The notes under the pieces are model-generated. The model saw only the letters and a program-made list of their open reading frames with translations. It was not told the origin of the DNA and did not search any database. From positions 13,793,503 through 13,857,502 of the forward strand of contig NC_049995.1 in the NCBI RefSeq assembly GCF_000003815.2: 64,000 bases of DNA, in the 5' to 3' direction. Below, one piece after another: positions 63,077 through 64,000 of this stretch (position 1 is its first letter; each line of letters starts with the position of its first letter). The translations under genes were made by a program, and so were the position numbers. This stretch comes from Branchiostoma floridae (lineage: Eukaryota > Chordata > Leptocardii > Amphioxiformes > Branchiostomatidae).

Positions 63077-63795
63077 CCCGTTCATGATGCAAAAACTGAA
63101 ACGGTTCTATCGGTTAGACAAGCTGAAACGGATAAGTTTTGTCATCATGAACGCTACAAAACGGATCTGAAACATTTTTTTCGGAACCTCCTCAGGAGGT
63201 GGTTCCGAAAAGGTTTCGAGGTTATCCGGAATTGCGAATTTTCATCATGAACGCAAAAGCGTCGCGATCCGTTTTACATCCGGGCATGTGCGTTCATATT
63301 TGGTGGCGCCACGGGGAAAAAGTGCAATTTCTAATCTGTCATTCGGGTGTTTTGACCGCGTTTTCAATCGTAAAATTCGTTTTTATTATCAGGCCACCTC
63401 CTGGTCGACTGAGGAGCCAGCAGTCCTGATATCGCAAGGGGAATGTGTCAGGAGATCCAGTGGAAATGTCACAGCATGGCATATATATATGCGCTATATA
63501 TATCGGGACCACAATATTTTCAAAGACGCTTCATATAGGTCATGAAAGAAACCGGCTTCTGTAAGACATTGGTTCAATTTCGATCAAAGACCAATAATCT
63601 GACACAGAAGTACAAGTTTGGGCAAGATCACAACAACCTCAGAGTAGGGGTCAGAGGTCACATTACCATGCACTACGGTGCCTTTTCAAGCAACTGAAAC
63701 GGTTTGTAAGTTTTATCGTGAAAGCAAAAACGTTAGCTGTCATATTTTTAGGCCAAACCTATAGAACCGTTTCATTTTTTTGCATCATGAACGGG
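63077..63795. mobile_element. 719-bp terminal-inverted-repeat element (CCCGTTCATGATGCA)
   Basis: Left end CCCGTTCATGATGCAAAAA and right end TTTTTGCATCATGAACGGG are inverse, followed by GAAACGGTTCTAT and its inverse. TCATCATGAACGC recurs inside. Small ORFs show no transposase motifs, so it is a non-autonomous element. Confidence 0.8.
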
Positions 63796-64000
63796 TCCTG
63801 GCTGACAGCTGGCTATAGTGGTGATGCCCTAAATAGTGAAAAGGGCAGTGCAGTGAGTTCTAGCTATAGGTTTGAATCCGCATAGGAGAATGGTATCAAA
63901 GTATCTAAATATAGGGTAGTCAACTTTTAGAAATAAGATAGAAGTAAGGGAAGCAGGGATGTATGGTATTGTCCTCAATGTATGTGTGACTGCCTGCCAT

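Overview
The window looks like genomic DNA of a chordate or other deuterostome, most likely amphioxus (Branchiostoma). The reasons are: small exons with canonical GT/AG borders in introns of a few hundred bases; TTAGGG-type repeats; a very dense load of short inverted-repeat transposons; an immunoglobulin receptor with a death-domain tail; and a mosaic extracellular gene of sushi, VWD and VWA modules. No bacterial features are present. The species call is inference. Exon borders were read by eye, using splice sites, reading phase and comparison between repeated modules.

Bases 343-49960, minus strand: one very large gene for a secreted FCGBP/zonadhesin-like protein, open at its 3' end (the left edge). 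I can place 69 exons. In transcription order they encode a signal peptide, five sushi-like domains, a Thr/Pro linker, then D1 - VWA1 - linker - D2 - linker - D3 - VWA2 - linker - D4 - linker - D5 - linker - D6. Each D module is VWD-C8-TIL-TILa. All six VWD domains carry GDPH, the motif at which mucins and FCGBP cleave themselves. D1-D4 share one exon layout (type A, nine exons). D5 and D6 share another (type B, seven exons), but D5 has type A TIL and TILa exons. D2 and D3 are a recent tandem duplication that includes their introns, and later insertions tell the copies apart. Broken half-exon copies lie beside the sushi, VWA and VWD exons. One VWD exon in D1 is one base too long and breaks the frame.

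Bases 43299-49907 are the first large intron. It has two assembly gaps (one just inside the next intron), both inside inverted-repeat elements, and several transposon remnants. The signal-peptide exon does not match the phase of the first sushi exon, so an exon is probably missing from the model.

Bases 49961-55494 are intergenic, with at least three foldback or terminal-inverted-repeat elements.

Bases 55495-61030, minus strand: the 3' part of a second gene, with two Ig domains, a transmembrane segment, a tail built from seven small phase 1-1 exons, and a C-terminal death domain. Its 5' exons are not visible and probably lie beyond the right edge. A 1.55 kb internally deleted non-LTR retrotransposon with a perfect 15-bp target duplication sits upstream, at 61201-62748, and a 0.7 kb inverted-repeat element lies at 63077-63795.

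The two genes face the same way. The first probably makes a mucus or matrix protein; the second is a single-pass receptor that could signal through death-fold adaptors. Nothing in the sequence links their functions directly.
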